Positions 23,195-36,716 of a DNA stretch of 64,000 nt are shown here, piece after piece. Below the pieces are notes generated by a model. It made no database searches. It was not told the DNA's origin and saw only the letters and a list, made by a program, of their open reading frames with translations. Made by a program: the position numbers and the translations under genes. Location: the NCBI RefSeq assembly GCF_051020975.1, contig NW_027478158.1, positions 14,756,001-14,820,000 on the forward strand. The letters run 5' to 3'. Position 1 is the first letter of the stretch; each line of letters starts with the position of its first letter. Source of the DNA: Osmia lignaria lignaria (Eukaryota; Arthropoda; Insecta; Hymenoptera; Megachilidae).

Positions 23195-25126
23195 GTGCAG
23201 ATTTATCTCAAGGGAAGGGGCCTGACGGACATATTTCGAGATACTTCTTCTTCTTGTTGTTCTTCTTCTGCACAGCTAAGCTGGAAATGGCATTTGCAGC
23301 TCGCAATAGTGCAGAGTTATCTCAAAGAAAGAGGCCACGGTGTTTCTGTACCTCTATTATGTTGGTGCAGCTTCGGAACTTTTAAATATCTTGATATATC
23401 TCGAGAACTTCGCATCTGATCAAAAAATATCATAGAACATAAAAAGTAGAAAACTTAATTCTCTACAAAAAAGGTCTCTTAACATTTTGCCATAGCTCGC
23501 TTTGTTTCCGAGATATATGCAGATTTATCTCAAGGGAAGGGGCCTGACGGACATATTTTGAGATATTTCTTCTTCTTGTTGTTCTTCTTCTGCACAGCTA
23601 AGCTGGAAGTGGCATTTGCAGCTCGCAATAGTGCAGAGTTATCTCAAAGAAAGGGGCCACGGTGTTTCTGTATCTCTATTATGTTGGTGCGGCTTCGGAA
23701 CTTTTAAATATCTCCATATATCTCGAAAACTACGCTTCTGATCAAAAAATATCATAGAACATAACTTGTAGGAAACATAATTCTCTACATAAAAGGTCTC
23801 TTACCATCTTGCCATAGCTCGCTTCGTTTCCGAGATATTTGCAGATATATCTCAAGGGAAGGGGCCTGACGGACATATTTCGAGATATTTCTTCTTCTTG
23901 TTGTTCTTCTTCTGCACAGCTAAACTGGAAGTGGCATTTCCAGCTCGCAATAGTGCAGAGTTATCTGAAAGAAAGGGGCCACGGTGTTTCCTTATCTCTA
24001 TTATGTTGGTGCGGCTTCCGAACTTTTAAATATCTTGATATATCTCGAGAACTACGCATCTGATCAAAAAATATCATAGAACATAGAAAGTAGGAAACTT
24101 AATTCTCTACAAAAAAGGTCTCTTAACATTTTGCCATAGCTCGCTTCGTTTCCGAGATATTTGCAGATTTATCTCAAGGGAAGGGGCCTGACGGACATAT
24201 TTCGAGATATTTCTTCTTCTTGTTGTTCTTCTTCTGCACAGCTAAACTGGAAGTGGCATTTCCAGCTCGCAATAGTGCAGAGTTATCTCAAAGAAAGGGG
24301 CCACGGTGTTTCTGTATCTCTATTATGTTGGTGCGGCTTCGGAACTTTTAAATATCTTGATATATCTCGAGAACTACGCATCTGATCAAAAAATATCATA
24401 GAACATAAAAAGTAGGAAACTTAATTCTCTACAAATAAAGTCTCTTAACATTTTGCCATAGCTCGCTTCGTTTCCGAGATATTTGCAGATTTATCTCAAG
24501 GGAAGGGGCCTGACGGACATATTTCGAGATATTTCTTCTTCTGGTTGTTCTTCTTCTGCACAGCTAAGCTGGAAGTGGCATTTGCAGCTCGCAATAGTGC
24601 AGAGTTATCTCAAAGAAAGGGGCCACGGTGTTTCTGTATCTCTATTATGTTGGTGCGGCTTCGGAACTTTTAAATATCTTGATATATCTCGAGAACTACG
24701 CGTCTGACCAAAAAATATCATAGAATATAAAAAGTAGGAAACTTAATTCTCTACAAAAAAGGTCTCTTAACATTTTGCCATAGCTCGCTTCGTTTCCGAG
24801 ATATGTGCAGATTTATCTCAAGGGAAGGGGCCTGACGGACATATTTCGAGATACTTCTTCTTCTTGTTGTTCTTCTTCTGCACAGCTAAGCTGGAAGTGG
24901 CATTTACAGCTCGCAATAGTGCAGAGTTATCTCAAAGAAAGAGGCCACGGTGTTTCTGTACCTCTATTATGTTGGTGCAGCTTCGGAACTTTTAAATATC
25001 TTGATATATCTCGAGAACTTCGCATCTGATCAAAAAATATCATAGAACATAAAAAGTAGAAAACTTAATTCTCTACAAAAAAGGTCTCTTAACATTTTGC
25101 CATAGCTCGCTTTGTTCCCGAGATAT

Positions 25127-25448
25127 ATGCAGATTTATCTCAAGGGAAGGGGCCTGACGGACATATTTTGAGATATTTCTTCTTCTTGTTGTTCTTCTTC
25201 TGCACAGCTAAGCTGGAAGTGGCATTTGCAGCTCGCAATAGTGCAGAGTTATCTCAAAGAAAGGGGCCACGGTGTTTCTGTATCTCTATTATGTTGGTGC
25301 GGCTTCGGAACTTTTAAATATCTCCATATATCTCGAGAACTACGCGTCTGACCAAAAAATATCATAGAATATAAAAAGTAGGAAACTTAATTCTCTACAA
25401 AAAAGGTCTCTTAACATTTTGCCATAGCTCGCTTCGTTTCCGAGATAT
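25127..25448 (+). repeat. Recombinant monomer F/D, second copy
   Basis: Same F head, D tail and switch point as the copy 2254 bp upstream, but without that copy's GGTCAT substitution. It is therefore an amplified product of one exchange rather than an independent event. Confidence 0.85.
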
Positions 25449-28400
25449 GTGCAGATTTATCTCAAGGGAAGGGGCCTGACGGACATATTTCGAGATACTT
25501 CTTCTTCTTGTTGTTCTTCTTCTGCACAGCTAAGCTGGAAATGGCATTTGCAGCTCGCAATAGTGCAGAGTTATCTCAAAGAAAGAGGCCACGGTGTTTC
25601 TGTACCTCTATTATGTTGGTGCAGCTTCGGAACTTTTAAATATCTTGATATATCTCGAGAACTTCGCATCTGATCAAAAAATATCATAGAACATAAAAAG
25701 TAGAAAACTTAATTCTCTACAAAAAAGGTCTCTTAACATTTTGCCATAGCTCGCTTTGTTTCCGAGATATATGCAGATTTATCTCAAGGGAAGGGGCCTG
25801 ACGGACATATTTTGAGATATTTCTTCTTCTTGTTGTTCTTCTTCTGCACAGCTAAGCTGGAAGTGGCATTTGCAGCTCGCAATAGTGCAGAGTTATCTCA
25901 AAGAAAGGGGCCACGGTGTTTCTGTATCTCTATTATGTTGGTGCGGCTTCGGAACTTTTAAATATCTCCATATATCTCGAAAACTACGCTTCTGATCAAA
26001 AAATATCATAGAACATAACTTGTAGGAAACATAATTCTCTACATAAAAGGTCTCTTACCATCTTGCCATAGCTCGCTTCGTTTCCGAGATATTTGCAGAT
26101 ATATCTCAAGGGAAGGGGCCTGACGGACATATTTCGAGATATTTCTTCTTCTTGTTGTTCTTCTTCTGCACAGCTAAACTGGAAGTGGCATTTCCAGCTC
26201 GCAATAGTGCAGAGTTATCTGAAAGAAAGGGGCCACGGTGTTTCCTTATCTCTATTATGTTGGTGCGGCTTCCGAACTTTTAAATATCTTGATATATCTC
26301 GAGAACTACGCATCTGATCAAAAAATATCATAGAACATAGAAAGTAGGAAACTTAATTCTCTACAAAAAAGGTCTCTTAACATTTTGCCATAGCTCGCTT
26401 CGTTTCCGAGATATTTGCAGATTTATCTCAAGGGAAGGGGCCTGACGGACATATTTCGAGATATTTCTTCTTCTTGTTGTTCTTCTTCTGCACAGCTAAA
26501 CTGGAAGTGGCATTTCCAGCTCGCAATAGTGCAGAGTTATCTCAAAGAAAGGGGCCACGGTGTTTCTGTATCTCTATTATGTTGGTGCGGCTTCGGAACT
26601 TTTAAATATCTTGATATATCTCGAGAACTACGCATCTGATCAAAAAATATCATAGAACATAAAAAGTAGGAAACTTAATTCTCTACAAATAAAGTCTCTT
26701 AACATTTTGCCATAGCTCGCTTCGTTTCCGAGATATTTGCAGATTTATCTCAAGGGAAGGGGCCTGACGGACATATTTCGAGATATTTCTTCTTCTGGTT
26801 GTTCTTCTTCTGCACAGCTAAGCTGGAAGTGGCATTTGCAGCTCGCAATAGTGCAGAGTTATCTCAAAGAAAGGGGCCACGGTGTTTCTGTATCTCTATT
26901 ATGTTGGTGCGGCTTCGGAACTTTTAAATATCTTGATATATCTCGAGAACTACGCGTCTGACCAAAAAATATCATAGAATATAAAAAGTAGGAAACTTAA
27001 TTCTCTACAAAAAAGGTCTCTTAACATTTTGCCATAGCTCGCTTCGTTTCCGAGATATGTGCAGATTTATCTCAAGGGAAGGGGCCTGACGGACATATTT
27101 CGAGATACTTCTTCTTCTTGTTGTTCTTCTTCTGCACAGCTAAGCTGGAAATGGCATTTGCAGCTCGCAATAGTGCAGAGTTATCTCAAAGAAAGAGGCC
27201 ACGGTGTTTCTGTACCTCTATTATGTTGGTGCAGCTTCGGAACTTTTAAATATCTTGATATATCTCGAGAACTTCGCATCTGATCAAAAAATATCATAGA
27301 ACATAAAAAGTAGAAAACTTAATTCTCTACAAAAAAGGTCTCTTAACATTTTGCCATAGCTCGCTTTGTTCCCGAGATATATGCAGATTTATCTCAAGGG
27401 AAGGGGCCTGACGGACATATTTTGAGATATTTCTTCTTCTTGTTGTTCTTCTTCTGCACAGCTAAGCTGGAAGTGGCATTTGCAGCTCGCAATAGTGCAG
27501 AGTTATCTCAAAGAAAGGGGCCACGGTGTTTCTGTATCTCTATTATGTTGGTGCGGCTTCGGAACTTTTAAATATCTCCATATATCTCGAAAACTACGCT
27601 TCTGATCAAAAAATATCATAGAACATAACTTGTAGGAAACATAATTCTCTACATAAAAGGTCTCTTACCATTTTGCCATAGCTCGCTTCGTTTCCGAGAT
27701 ATTTGCAGATATATCTCAAGGGAAGGGGCCTGACGGACATATTTCGAGATATTTCTTCTTCTTGTTGTTCTTCTTCTGCACAGCTAAACTGGAAGTGGCA
27801 TTTCCAGCTCGCAATAGTGCAGAGTTATCTGAAAGAAAGGGGCCACGGTGTTTCCTTATCTCTATTATGTTGGTGCGGCTTCCGAACTTTTAAATATCTT
27901 GATATATCTCGAGAACTACGCATCTGATCAAAAAATATCATAGAAAATAAAAAGTAGGAAGCTTAATTCTCTACAAAAAAGGTCTCTTAACATTTTGCCA
28001 TAGCTCGCTTCGTTTCCGAGATATTTGCAGATTTATCTCAAGGGAAGGGGCCTGACGGACATATTTCGAGATATTTCTTCTTCTTGTTGTTCTTCTTCTG
28101 CACAGCTAAGCTGGAAGTGGCATTTGCGCCTCGCACTATTGCAGAGTTATCTCAACGAAAGGGGCCACGGTGTTTCTGTATCTCTATTATGTTGGTGCGG
28201 CTTCGGAACTTTTAAATATCTTGATATATCTCGGGAACTACGCATCTGATAAAAAAATATCATAGAACATAAAAAGTAGGAAACTTAATTCTCTACAAAT
28301 AAAGTCTCTAAACATGTTGCCATAGCTCGCTTCGTTTCCGAGATATTCGCAGATTTATCTCAAGGGAAGGGGCCTGACGGACATATTTCGAGATATTTCT

Positions 28401-29956
28401 TCTTCTTGTTGTTCTTCTTCTGCACAGCTAAGCTGGAAGTGGCATTTGCAGCTCGCAATAGTGCAGACTTATCTCAAAGAAAGGGGCCACGGTGTTTCTG
28501 TATCTCTATTATGTTGGTGCGGCTTCGGAACTTTTAAATATCTTGATATATCTCGAGAACTACGCATCTGATCAAAAAATATCATAGAAAATAAAAAGTA
28601 GGAAACTTAATTCTCTACAAAAAAGGTCTCTTAACATTTTGCCATAGCTCGCTTCGTTTCCGAGATATTTGCAGATTTATCTCGAGGGAAGGGGCCTGAC
28701 GGACATATTTCGAGATATTTCTTCTTCTTGTTGTTCTTCTTCTGCACAGCTAAGCTGGAAGTGGCATTTGCGCCTCGCACTATTGCAGAGTTATCTCAAC
28801 GAAAGGGGCCACGGTGTTTCTGTATCTGTATTATGTTGGCGCGGCTTCGGAACTTTTAAATATCTCGATATATCTCGAAAACTACGCTTCTGATCAAAAA
28901 ATATCATAGAACATAAATTGTAGCAAACATAATTCTCTACAAAAAGGGTCTCTTAACATTTTGCCATAGCTCGTTTCGTTTCCGAGATATTTGCAGATTT
29001 ATCTCAAGGGAAGGGGCCTGACGGACATATTTCGAGATATTTCTTCTTCTTGTTGTTCTTCTTCTGCACAGCTAAACTGGAAGTGGCATTTCCAGCTCGC
29101 AATAGTGCAGAGTTATCTCAAAGAAAGGGGCCACGGTGTTTCTGTATCTCTATTATGTTGGTGCGGCTTCGGAACTTTTAAATATCTTGATATATCTCGG
29201 GAACTACGCATCTGATAAAAAAATATCATAGAACATAAAAAGTAGGAAACTTAATTCTCTACAAATAAAGTCTCTAAACATGTTGCCATAGCTCGCTTCG
29301 TTTCCGAGATATTCGCAGATTTATCTCAAGGGAAGGGGCCTGACGGACATATTTCGAGATATTTCTTCTTCTTGTTGTTCTTCTTCTGCACAGCTAAGCT
29401 GGAAGTGGCATTTGCAGCTCGCAATAGTGCAGAGTTATCTCAAAGAAAGGGGCCACGGTGTTTCTGTATCTCTATTATGTTGGTGCGGCTTCGGAGCTTT
29501 TAAATATCTTGATATATCTCGAGAACAACGCATCTGATCAAAAAATATCATAGAACATAAAAAGTAGAAAACTTAATTCTCTACAAAAAAGGTCTCTTAA
29601 CATTTTGCCATAGCTCGCTTCGTTTCCGAGATATTTGCAGATTTATCTCGAGGGAAGGGGCCTGACGGTCATATTTCGAGATATTTCTTCTTCTTGTTGT
29701 TCTTCTTCTGCACAGCTAAGCTGGAAGTGGCATTTGCGCCTCGCACTAGTGCAGAGTTATCTCAAAGAAAGGGGCCACGGTGTTTCTGTATCTCTATTAT
29801 GTTGGTGCGGCTTCGGAACTTTTAAATATCTCCATATATCTCGAAAACTACGCTTCTGATCAAAAAATATCATAGAACATAACTTGTAGGAAACATAATT
29901 CTCTACAAAAAAGGTCTCTTACCATTTTGCCATAGCTCGCTTCGTTTCCGTGATAT

Positions 29957-30278
29957 TTGCAGATATATCTCAAGGGAAGGGGCCTGACGGACATATTTCG
30001 AGATATTTCTTCTTCTTGTTGTTCTTCTTCTGCACAGCTAAGCTGGAAGTGGCATTTGCAGCTCGCAATAGTGCAGAGTTATCTCAAAGAAAGAGGCCAC
30101 GGTGTTTCTGTACCTCTATTATGTTGGTGCAGCTTCGGAACTTTTAAATATCTTGATATATCTCGAGAACTTCGCATCTGATCAAAAAATATCATAGAAC
30201 ATAAAAAGTAGAAAACTTAATTCTCTACAAAAAAGGTCTCTTAACATTTTGCCATAGCTCGCTTTGTTTCCGAGATAT
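29957..30278 (+). repeat. Recombinant monomer I/E
   Basis: Begins like I (GCAGATATATCTC, GAGATATTTC, GGAAGTGGC) after a K-type monomer, and ends like E (GAAAGAGGCC, TGTACCTC, GTGCAGCTTC, GAACTTCGC, AGTAGAAAAC) before an F. The switch lies between about 30050 and 30093. A private T in GTGATATTTGC lies just before its start. Confidence 0.75.
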
Positions 30279-31566
30279 ATGCAGATTTATCTCAAGGGAA
30301 GGGGCCTGACGGACATATTTTGAGATATTTCTTCTTCTTGTTGTTCTTCTTCTGCACAGCTAAGCTGGAAGTGGCATTTGCAGCTCGCAATAGTGCAGAG
30401 TTATCTCAAAGAAAGGGGCCACGGTGTTTCTGTATCTCTATTATGTTGGTGCGGCTTCGGAACTTTTAAATATCTCCATATATCTCGAAAACTACGCTTC
30501 TGATCAAAAAATATCATAGAACATAACTTGTAGGAAACATAATTCTCTACATAAAAGGTCTCTTACCATTTTGCCATAGCTCGCTTCGTTTCCGAGATAT
30601 TTGCAGATATATCTCAAGGGAAGGGGCCTGACGGACATATTTCGAGATATTTCTTCTTCTTGTTGTTCTTCTTCTGCACAGCTAAACTGGAAGTGGCATT
30701 TCCAGCTCGCAATAGTGCAGAGTTATCTGAAAGAAAGGGGCCACGGTGTTTCCTTATCTCTATTATGTTGGTGCGGCTTCCGAACTTTTAAATATCTTGA
30801 TATATCTCGAGAACTACGCATCTGATCAAAAAATATCATAGAAAATAAAAAGTAGGAAACTTAATTCTCTACAAAAAAGGTCTCTTAACATTTTGCCATA
30901 GCTCGCTTCGTTTCCGAGATATTTGCAGATTTATCTCGAGGGAAGGGGCCTGACGGACATATTTCGAGATATTTCTACTTCTTGTTGTTCTTCTTCTGCA
31001 CAGCTAAGCTGGAAGTGGCATTTGCGCCTCGCAGTATTGCAGAGTTATCTCAACGAAAGGGGCCACGGTGTTTCTGTATCTCTATTATGTTGGTGCGGCT
31101 TCGGAACTTTTAAATATCTCGATATATCTCGAAAACTACGCTTCTGATCAAAAAATATCATAGAACATAAATTGTAGGAAACATAATTCTCTACAAAAAA
31201 GGTCTCTTAACATTTTGCCATAGCTCGTTTCCTTTCCGAGATATTTGCAGATATATCTCAAGGGAAGGGGCCTGACGGACATATTTCGAGATATTTCTTC
31301 TTCTTGTTGTTCTTCTTCTGCACAGCTAAACTGGAAGTGGCGTTTCCAGCTCGCAATAGCGCAGAGTTATCTCAAAGAAAGGGGCCACGGTGTTTCTGTA
31401 TCTCTATTATGTTGGTGCGGCTTCGGAACTTTTAAATATCTTGATATATCTCGAGAACTACGCATCTGATCAAGAAATATCATAGAACATAAAAAGTAGG
31501 AAACTTAATTCTCTACAAATAAAGTCTCTTAACATTTTGCCATAGCTCGCTTCGTTTCCGAGATAT

Positions 31567-31886
31567 GTGCAGATTTATCTCAAGGGAAGGGGCCTGACGG
31601 ACATATTTCGAGATATTTCTTCTTCTTGTTGTTCTTCTTCTGCACAGCTAAGCTGGAAGTGGCTTTTGCGGCTCGCACTAGTGCAGAGTTATCTCAAAGA
31701 AAGGGGCCACGGTGTTTCTGTATCTATTATGTTGGTGCGGCTTCGGAACTTTTAAATATCTCGATATATCTCGAAAACTACGCTTCTGATCAAAAAATAT
31801 CATAGAACATAAATTGTAGGAAACATAATTCTCTACAAAAAAGGTCTCTTAAGATTTTGCCATAGTTCGTTTGGTTTCCGAGATAT
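31567..31886 (+). repeat. 320-bp monomer with a 2-bp deletion
   Basis: TGTATCTATTATG instead of TGTATCTCTATTATG at about 31721-31730 removes two bases. This shifts the monomer phase for the rest of the array. The related monomer at 38327 does not have the deletion. Confidence 0.9.
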
Positions 31887-33496
31887 TTGCAGATTTATCT
31901 CGAGGGAAGGGGCCTGACGGACATATTTCGAGATATTTCTTCTTCTTGTTGTTCTTCTTCTGCACAGCTAAGCTGGAAGTGGCATTTGCGCCTCGCACTA
32001 TTGCAGAGTTATCTCAACGAAAGGGGCCACGGTGTTTCTGTATCTCTATTATGTTGGTGCGGCTTCGGAACTTTTAAATATCTTGATATATCTCGGGAAC
32101 TACGCATCTGATAAAAAAATATCATAGAACATGAAAAGTAGGAAACTTAATTCTCTACAAATAAAGTCTCTAAACATGTTGCCATAGCTCGCTTCGTTTC
32201 CGAGATATTCGCAGATTTATCTCAAGGGAAGGGGCCTGACGGACATATTTCGAGATATTTCTTCTTCTTGTTGTTCTTCTTCTGCACAGCTAAGCTGGAA
32301 GTGGCATTTGCAGCTCGCAATAGTGCAGACTTATCTCAAAGAAAGGGGCCACGGTGTTTCTGTATCTCTATTATGTTGGTGCGGCTTCGGAACTTTTAAA
32401 TATCTTGATATATCTCGAGAACTACGCATCTGATCAAAAAATATCATAGAAAATAAAAAGTAGGAAACTTAATTCTCTACAAAAAAGGTCTCTTAACATT
32501 TTGCCATAGCTCGCTTCGTTTCCGAGATATTTGCAGATTTATCTCGAGGGAAGGGGCCTGACGGACATATTTCGAGATATTTCTTCTTCTTGTTGTTCTT
32601 CTTCTGCACAGCTAAGCTGGAAGTGGCATTTGCGCCTCGCACTATTGCAGAGTTATCTCAACGAAAGGGGCCACGGTGTTTCTGTATCTGTATTATGTTG
32701 GCGCGGCTTCGGAACTTTTAAATATCTCGATATATCTCGAAAACTACGCTTCTGATCAAAAAATATCATAGAACATAAATTGTAGCAAACATAATTCTCT
32801 ACAAAAAGGGTCTCTTAACATTTTGCCATAGCTCGTTTCGTTTCCGAGATATTTGCAGATTTATCTCAAGGGAAGGGGCCTGACGGACATATTTCGAGAT
32901 ATTTCTTCTTCTTGTTGTTCTTCTTCTGCACAGCTAAACTGGAAGTGGCATTTCCAGCTCGCAATAGTGCAGAGTTATCTCAAAGAAAGGGGCCACGGTG
33001 TTTCTGTATCTCTATTATGTTGGTGCGGCTTCGGAACTTTTAAATATCTTGATATATCTCGGGAACTACGCATCTGATAAAAAAATATCATAGAACATAA
33101 AAAGTAGGAAACTTAATTCTCTACAAATAAAGTCTGTAAACATGTTGCCATAGCTCGCTTCGTTTCCGAGATATTCGCAGATTTATCTCAAGGGAAGGGG
33201 CCTGACGGACATATTTCGAGATATTTCTTCTTCTTGTTGTTCTTCTTCTGCACAGCTAAGCTGGAAGTGGCATTTGCAGCTCGCAATAGTGCAGAGTTAT
33301 CTCAAAGAAAGGGGCCACGGTGTTTCTGTATCTCTATTATGTTGGTGCGGCTTCGGAGCTTTTAAATATCTTGATATATCTCGAGAACAACGCATCTGAT
33401 CAAAAAATATCATAGAACATAAAAAGTAGAAAACTTAATTCTCTACAAAAAAGGTCTCTTAACATTTTGCCATAGCTCGCTTCGTTTCCGAGATAT
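31887..33496 (+). repeat. 12-mer block, partial copy 2 (5 of 12 monomers)
   Basis: Repeats the first five monomers of the block at 28025 in order, 3862 bp downstream. The first copy's TCTCTAAACATG before its second ATTCGCAG monomer appears here as TCTGTAAACATG. Confidence 0.8.
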
Positions 33497-35106
33497 TTGC
33501 AGATTTATCTCGAGGGAAGGGGCCTGACGGACATATTTCGAGATATTTCTTCTTCTTGTTGTTCTTCTTCTGCACAGCTAAGCTGGAAGTGGCATTTGCG
33601 CCTCGCACTATTGCAGAGTTATCTCAACGAAAGGGGCCACGGTGTTTCTGTATCTCTATTATGTTGGTGCGGCTTCGGAACTTTTAAATATCTTGATATA
33701 TCTCGAGAACTACGCATCTGATCAAAAAATATCATAGAAAATAAAAAGTAGGAAACTTAATTCTCTACAAAAAAGGTCTCTTAACATTTTGCCATAGCTC
33801 GCTTCGTTTCCGAGATATTTGCAGATTTATCTCGAGGGAAGGGGCCTGACGGACATATTTCGAGATACTTCTTCTTCTTGTTGTTCTTCTTCTGCACAGC
33901 TAAGCTGGAAGTGGCATTTGCGCCTCGCACTATTGCAGAGTTATCTCAACGAAAGGGGCCACGGTGTTTCTGTATCTGTATTATGTTGGCGCGGCTTCGG
34001 AACTTTTAAATATCTCGATATATCTCGAAAACTACGCTTCTGATCAAAAAATATCATAGAACATAAATTGTAGCAAACATAATTCTCTACAAAAAGGGTC
34101 TCTTAACATTTTGCCATAGCTCGTTTCGTTTCCGAGATATTTGCAGATTTATCTCAAGGGAAGGGGCCTGACGGACATATTTCGAGATATTTCTTCTTCT
34201 TGTTGTTCTTCTTCTGCACAGCTAAACTGGAAGTGGCATTTCCAGCTCGCAATAGTGCAGAGTTATCTCAAAGAAAGGGGCCACGGTGTTTCTGTATCTC
34301 TATTATGTTGGTGCGGCTTCGGAACTTTTAAATATCTTGATATATCTCGGGAACTACGCATCTGATAAAAAAATATCATAGAACATAAAAAGTAGGAAAC
34401 TTAATTCTCTACAAATAAAGTCTGTAAACATGTTGCCATAGCTCGCTTCGTTTCCGAGATATTCGCAGATTTATCTCAAGGGAAGGGGCCTGACGGACAT
34501 ATTTCGAGATATTTCTTCTTCTTGTTGTTCTTCTTCTGCACAGCTAAGCTGGAAGTGGCATTTGCAGCTCGCAATAGTGCAGAGTTATCTCAAAGAAAGG
34601 GGCCACGGTGTTTCTGTATCTCTATTATGTTGGTGCGGCTTCGGAGCTTTTAAATATCTTGATATATCTCGAGAACAACGCATCTGATCAAAAAATATCA
34701 TAGAACATAAAAAGTAGAAAACTTAATTCTCTACAAAAAAGGTCTCTTAACATTTTGCCATAGCTCGCTTCGTTTCCGAGATATTTGCAGATTTATCTCG
34801 AGGGAAGGGGCCTGACGGACATATTTCGAGATATTTCTTCTTCTTGTTGTTCTTCTTCTGCACAGCTAAGCTGGAAGTGGCATTTGCGCCTCGCACTAGT
34901 GCAGAGTTATCTCAAAGAAAGGGGCCACGGTGTTTCTGTATCTCTATTATGTTGGTGCGGCTTCGGAACTTTTAAATATCTCCATATATCTCGAAAACTA
35001 CGCTTCTGATCAAAAAATATCATAGAACATAACTTGTAGGAAACATAATTCTCTACAAAAAAGGTCTCTTACCATTTTGCCATAGCTCGCTTCGTTTCCG
35101 AGATAT
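32531..35106 (+). repeat. 4-mer HOR, two copies
   Basis: Copies at 32531-33818 and 33819-35106, 1288 bp each. Both have the GTATCTGTATTATG monomer, the H-like monomer with the TCGGGAAC tail, and the ATTCGCAG/CGGAGCTTTT monomer. The fourth monomer differs in its second half (A-like at 33497, K at 34785). Both copies share TCTGTAAACATG, absent at the older copy near 29274, so this duplication is younger than the 12-mer one. Confidence 0.8.
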
Positions 35107-36394
35107 TTGCAGATATATCTCAAGGGAAGGGGCCTGACGGACATATTTCGAGATATTTCTTCTTCTTGTTGTTCTTCTTCTGCACAGCTAAGCTGGAAGT
35201 GGCATTTGCAGCTCGCAATAGTGCAGAGTTATCTCAAAGAAAGGGGCCACGGTGTTTCTGTATCTCTATTATGTTGGTGCGGCTTCGGAACTTTTAAATA
35301 TCTTGATATATCTCGAGAACTACGCATCTGATCAAAAAATATCATAGAAAATAAAAAGTAGGAAACTTAATTCTCTACAAAAAAGGTCTCTTAACATTTT
35401 GCCATAGCTCGCTTCGTTTCCGAGATATTTGCAGATTTATCTCGAGGGAAGGGGCCTGACGGACATATTTCGAGATATTTCTTCTTCTTGTTGTTCTTCT
35501 TCTGCACAGCTAAGCTGGAAGTGGCATTTGCGCCTCGCACTAGTGCAGAGTTATCTCAACGAAAGGGGCCACGGTGTTTCTGTATCTCTATTATGTTGGT
35601 GCGGCTTCGGAACTTTTAAATATCTTGATATATCTCGAGAACTACGCATCTGATCAAAAAATATCATAGACCATAAAAAGTAGGAAACTTAATTCTCTAC
35701 AAAAAAGGTCTCTAAACATTTTGCCATAGCTCGCTTCGTTTCCGAGATATTTGCAGATTTATCTCAAGGGAAGGGGCCTGACGGACATATTTCGAGATAT
35801 TTCTTCTTCTTGTTGTTCTTCTTCTGCAAAGCTAAGCTGGAAGTGGCATTTACAGCTCGCAATAGTGCAGAGTTATCTCAAAGAAAGGGGCCACGGTGTT
35901 TCTGTATCTCTATTATGTTGGTGCGGCTTCGGAACTTTTAAATATCTTGATATATCTCGAGAACTACGCATCTGATCAAAAAATATCATAGAACATAGAA
36001 AGTAGGAAACTTAATTCTCTACAAAAAAGTTCTCTTAACATTTTGCCATAGCTCGCTTCGTTTCCGAGATATTTGCAGATTTATCTCAAGGGAAGGGGCC
36101 TGACGGACATATTTCGAGATATTTCTTCTTCTTGTTGTTCTTCTTCTGCACAGCTAAACTGGAAGTGGCATTTCCAGCTCGCAATAGTGCAGAGTTATCT
36201 CAAAGAAAGGGGCCACGGTGTTTCTGTATCTCTATTATGTTGGTGCGGCTTCGGAACTTTTAAATATCTTGATATATCTCGAGAACTACGCATCTGATCA
36301 AAAAATATCATAGAACATAAAAAGTAGGAAACTTAATTCTCTACAAATAAAGTCTCTTAACATTTTGCCATAGCTCGCTTCGTTTCCGAGATAT
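34785..36394 (+). repeat. Return of region-1 order K I A B-like H
   Basis: Five monomers repeat the variant order of 8383 onwards (K, I, A, B, then C/H). The copy at 35751 is a B-like form with TTCTGCAAAGC and without the TTATCCC mark. This island inside a different set of monomers suggests exchange with, or common descent from, the left-hand block. Confidence 0.75.
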
Positions 36395-36716
36395 TTGCAG
36401 ATTTATCTCAAGGGAAGGGGCCTGACGGACATATTTCGAGATATTTCTTCTTCTGGTTGTTCTTCTTCTGCACAGCTAAGCTGGAAGTGGCATTTGCAGC
36501 TCGCAATAGTGCAGAGTTATCTCAAAGAAAGGGGCCACGGTGTTTCTGTATCTCTATTATGTTGGTGCGGCTTCGGCACTTTTAAATATCTGGATATATC
36601 TCGAAAACTACGCTTCTGATCAAAAAATATCATAGAACATAAATTGTAGGAAACATAATTCTCTACAAAAAAGGTTTCTTAACGTTTTGCCATAGCTCGC
36701 TTCGTTTCCGAGATAT
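36395..36716 (+). repeat. Recombinant monomer with D head and GAAAACTACGCTTC tail
   Basis: The D mark CTTCTGGTTGTTC is followed by a tail with private CGGCACTTTT and TCTGGATATATC, then GAAAACTACGCTTC and CATAAATTGTAGG. True D tails read GCGTCTGACC. A switch between the pyrimidine tract and the tail explains it. Confidence 0.7.

Larger units (their letters stand above)
21585..27702 (+). repeat. 7-mer HOR (G H D E F' E F), two full copies and one partial
   Basis: Copies at 21585-23838 and 23839-26092, 2254 bp each, then a shortened G-H-D-E-F at 26093-27702. The unit equals two D-E-F-G-H blocks joined through an F/D hybrid monomer, which removes three monomers (10 - 3 = 7). Small differences exist between copies: GGTCAT at 22873 only, and two changes in E at 24805. 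Confidence 0.88.
28025..31886 (+). repeat. 12-mer block, copy 1
   Basis: Twelve monomers, 3862 bp (12 x 322 minus 2). It starts with a monomer with GCGCCTCGCACTATTG and a TCGGGAAC tail, then one starting ATTCGCAG with CAGACTTATC, one with GTATCTGTATTATG and TTGGCGCGG, an H-like one, a second ATTCGCAG monomer with CGGAGCTTTT, a K-like one, an I/E hybrid, F, G and three more. The first five are repeated from 31887. Confidence 0.8.
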
